From contig JARFJB010001987.1 in the NCBI GenBank assembly GCA_036346205.1, positions 1,077,501-1,141,500 on the forward strand: 64,000 bases of DNA. Reading direction: 5' to 3'. Each line of letters begins with the position of its first letter. Position 1 is the stretch's first letter. The position numbers and the translations under genes are program-made. The notes beneath the pieces are model-generated. The model did no database searches. It saw only the letters and a program-made list of their open reading frames with translations, and was not told where the DNA came from. This DNA is from Vesta saturnalis (Eukaryota; Arthropoda; Insecta; Coleoptera; Lampyridae). Positions 61,805 through 64,000 of this stretch are shown here, one piece after another.

Positions 61805-63055
61805 TTAGAAATGCTGATTTATAAATTGAGCTCGGAATAATAATCCGAGTTGATTATGTTCATTATGACCTTCATCTATATCATCTTCATTAATTTGATT
61901 TTCTATAAAATCATTTTCATTTTGCTGAACAGCTATATTGTGTAAAACTGCAACAGCACAAATAATTCTAACTGAAGTTTGTAACTTTGTCGATAAAACT
62001 CTTCTTAGACATGGAAATCTTCTCTTCCAAACACCAAACACCCTTTTAACTATATTCCTGGTGCGTATATGAGAGGAATTATATCGTCTCTCTCTTTCAT
62101 TACCTAAAAACACTAGTATGTAATACCAGAGATTTAGCTAATGTTGTACGTGATTCAATTTAGTAGAAATTAATTTTTACAATTACCTGGATGTATAACG
62201 GGTGTCAACAAATAGGGCCTGCATGGGTAACCATTATCTCCTAAAAGCAGTCCGGATATGTGCCTTTGTTCAAATCGAACTCTTAATGCAGTTCGGTCAA
62301 AAATTACACTATCATGTGTTGACCCTGGGTGCCTTACTACAATATCTAAAATTTCCATTCGGGGTCCAGCTGCAACCTACAAAATTAATGAAGAGAGTGG
62401 CACTTATAAGTTATTGTAGCTACTGTGTTTGACTTACTTGTACATTTAAGGAGAAATATCCCTTCCTGTTTCGGAATACTTCTGCGTTATCACCTCCAGG
62501 AGATGCAATTGGTATATGAGTACAATCAATGCAGCAACCCGGGAAAATGAGATATATTAAAAATCGTGTTATATTCGCCCTTTGCTCATTTTCTGCATTT
62601 GGAAACTTGATATAATTATCTGTGTGTTCCGCAAGAACCTCTGACACTCAATTTTATTTTTGTTGAAACAGATTGTTGACTAACTCCTCTTAAATCGCCT
62701 GATACAGTCTTAAAATTTTAATTGTATGTTAATTATTTTTTATTATAATGTAGGTGCATAGAATAACAAACCTGGAAATTTCCTGTTGCATAAAACCTTA
62801 AACAAAGTAATAATTGGATTAGAGGAAGAAATGGCAATCCACGATTACTTATTTTACCCAAACGATTTTCTATTAGTGGTAAAATTGTGTTTATTACAAC
62901 TTTTTTGAGAATCGATAACGTTTGTGAAAATCGACGTCTGTATATAATTCTACAAGATTTTGCACATCGCGTATATATCTTTTCGGAATTCGCATTTGAT
63001 TATTAACCTCTTCTACATATATCAATAAACTCTAATAAATCTTGATAATCCATTC
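61805..63055 (-). pseudogene. Inner Harbinger (HARBI1-like) DDE nuclease, multi-exon, catalytic Glu replaced by Lys
   Basis: The exon order on the minus strand is about 63055-62773, then 62711-62438, 62376-62187 and 62103-61805. The two best-resolved introns are 62377-62437 (CAA|GTAAGT ... TTGTAG|GTTGCA) and 62104-62186 (CCAG|GTAATT ... TTTTAG|GTAATG). The N-terminal exon has R-Y-I-R-D and R-F-S-K. The catalytic core has C-I-D-C-T-H-I (Asp 1) and L-L-G-D-N-G-Y (Asp 2). The third acidic position, normally E in an I-E/V-E-R-x-F-G motif, is Lys (AAA at 62045-62047) before F-G-V-W-K-R-R. Frame changes near 63010 and 62648 add damage. It is probably inactive. Confidence 0.85.
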
Positions 63056-63252
63056 CAATCTACTTAACACTGTTGTTTCAGACAGTTGTCAAGTATGACT
63101 TAAGTTTAACCTGTGAATGCTTGGAGTATTCTCAACATCAAGTATGTGCCAAGCAATACTTGATGCTCAAGATTCGTTTATTAGTTGATTTGTAATGCTC
63201 AAGCATTACTCAAGATTGAGAACGGTTCAAGTACCGACTATAAGTACGGGCA

Positions 63253-63788
63253 TTAGATTTTTTCCACCAAAAGGTTTTAAAAGATAAGGTGGCAGTGGAT
63301 ATGCCTTGTCACTGATTAGTACAAAAGGTGCTTTTGTTGTAGTTTGAGGAAAATAAGATGGTTCGGGAATACTGAGTTGCTTATTCTGTAACTGGAGGTA
63401 TAGTTCCGATGCGTGAAATGTGCCACCGTCGCTCTGTTTACCATAACCACCAATTTCTGCAGCAATAAATTTGTAATTTGCGTCAGCTACCCCCTGTAAA
63501 ATCACGGAAAAATAATGTTTATGGTTATAAAACATCGACCCTGAATTTTTTAGGCAAAGAATGCGAATATGTTTTCCGTCGAGGGCCCCAATGCAGTGTG
63601 GAAAATTCCAAATATTATTAAATTCTTCTGATATTCTTTCAAAAACTTCTTTTTTCGGAGATGGCATATAAACAGGTTGTACACGTTGCATATTATGGAA
63701 ACTGTTTCTTTAATTATTTTTCCCACAGTACCAATACGAAACTTAAATGCAAAGTGTTTGAAAGATGATCCGGTTGCCAGATATCTGT
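63253..63788 (-). pseudogene. N-terminal/central part of the outer Harbinger transposase
   Basis: A TTTGTTACAG acceptor-like site at about 63789 starts an exon with R-Y-L-A-T-G, F-R-I-G and I-I-K-E-T. A one-base frame change near 63700 leads to the open frame 63691-63227. That frame carries I-G-A-L-D-G-K-H-I (Asp 1), G-K-Q-S-D-G-G-T-F and L-I-S-D-K-A-Y-P-L (Asp 2), and breaks at the TTA duplication where the inner element begins. Its last few codons (63252-63227) come from the inner element. The catalytic Glu is in the other half at 60.7 kb, so the D-D-E triad was intact when the gene was interrupted. Confidence 0.85.
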
Positions 63789-64000
63789 AACAAAATCATT
63801 CTATATAGTAGTGCATAAAATCCCGCATAAATTCATTATTTTGAAAACGGTATAATTTTTGAACACGTTAATTTCGTTTTTTTGTTAAAAAAATTTTCAT
63901 AATTTTATACAGGGTGTCCTAAAATTAGATGTGTTGAAATAAACTTTTTTTTATAGAACCTCCAATTCAAGTGCCTGAGTGATTTTTAAAAAATTCTACA
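63789..64000. other. Window edge; probable intron or upstream part of the outer Harbinger gene
   Basis: No coding frame was assigned. An ATACAGGGTGTCC motif near 63908 resembles the ends of the small element at 39657. Confidence 0.4.

Larger units (their letters stand above)
60818..63252. mobile_element. Inner PIF/Harbinger element, complete, nested in another Harbinger gene
   Basis: The ends are inverted repeats TGTCCGTACTTATAGTCGC (left) and TGCCCGTACTTATAGTCGG (right, reverse complement). They are flanked by the 3-bp duplication TTA (60815-60817 and 63253-63255), the Harbinger target. Subterminal ACTTGAG/CTCAAG motifs are dense on both sides (60845-60905 and 63120-63235). The 2,435-bp element carries the two typical Harbinger genes in convergent orientation: a Myb/SANT-like gene (61211-61758, plus) and a DDE nuclease (63055-61805, minus). 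Confidence 0.92.

Noticed and set aside
63227..63252. Last residues of the 63691-63227 frame as the natural C-terminus of that transposase
   Set aside because: They lie in the inverted repeat of the inserted inner Harbinger; the true continuation is at 60817-60489.

Overview
This is an AT-rich nuclear window from an animal, most likely an arthropod and probably an insect. The evidence is the transposon mix (Jockey-like LINE, hAT, Tigger/pogo, two PIF/Harbinger copies, a Crypton, an IS630-type DDE element, several Polinton/Maverick fragments and a tRNA-derived SINE), very short spliceosomal introns inside transposases (about 54, 61, 83 and 134 bp), and long TA and CA microsatellites. I cannot name the species. 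Almost all recognisable coding sequence belongs to mobile elements. The best host-gene candidates are three intronless C2H2 zinc-finger genes that share one N-terminus.

Layout. 0.4-1.7 kb: dead LINE. 1.97-4.49 kb: hAT copy with a perfect 8-bp target duplication. 6.95-9.18 kb: zinc-finger gene with a decayed finger tail. 10.2-12.8 kb: 2.6 kb composite CACAGA/ACGC/CGAAAACACG satellite. 12.9-16.4 kb (minus): broken Polinton DNA polymerase B. 17.4-18.1 kb: microsatellites inside a direct repeat. 18.55-25.14 kb: Tigger-like element with TA duplications and a PHD-like C-terminus, expanded by about 3.6 kb of tandem LTR-like units. 25.9-28.1 kb (minus): 23-finger zinc-finger gene. 30.9-44.7 kb: several Polinton/adintovirus-like fragments (a second PolB split by a 1.3 kb insertion, two integrases, capsid-type genes and an adenain-like protease remnant), interrupted by a SINE. 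46.0-49.9 kb: IS630-like transposase remnant. 51.0-51.7 kb: zinc-finger pseudogene. 52.0-57.0 kb: two dispersed repeat families surrounding a 2.68 kb element with terminal inverted repeats and one roughly 735-codon decayed gene of unassigned family. 57.05-58.02 kb (minus): Crypton tyrosine recombinase. 58.65-59.57 kb: 8-finger zinc-finger gene, an inverted paralogue of the 23-finger gene. 60.3-64.0 kb: one Harbinger element inserted cleanly into the transposase gene of another.

The strongest candidate for something undescribed is the 53.5-56.2 kb element. Its inverted ends are clear, but its protein matches none of the standard transposase classes I recognise. One stretch resembles the R-x-Y-x-K ... 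R-L-E signature of Rep_trans-type replication initiators. The three zinc-finger genes show a second theme: finger arrays expanding and contracting in exact multi-finger blocks (5 x 84 = 420 bp and 6 x 84 = 504 bp), while an N-terminus rich in SUMO-type psi-K-x-E motifs stays conserved.

All family names come from motifs read by eye. No database search was run.
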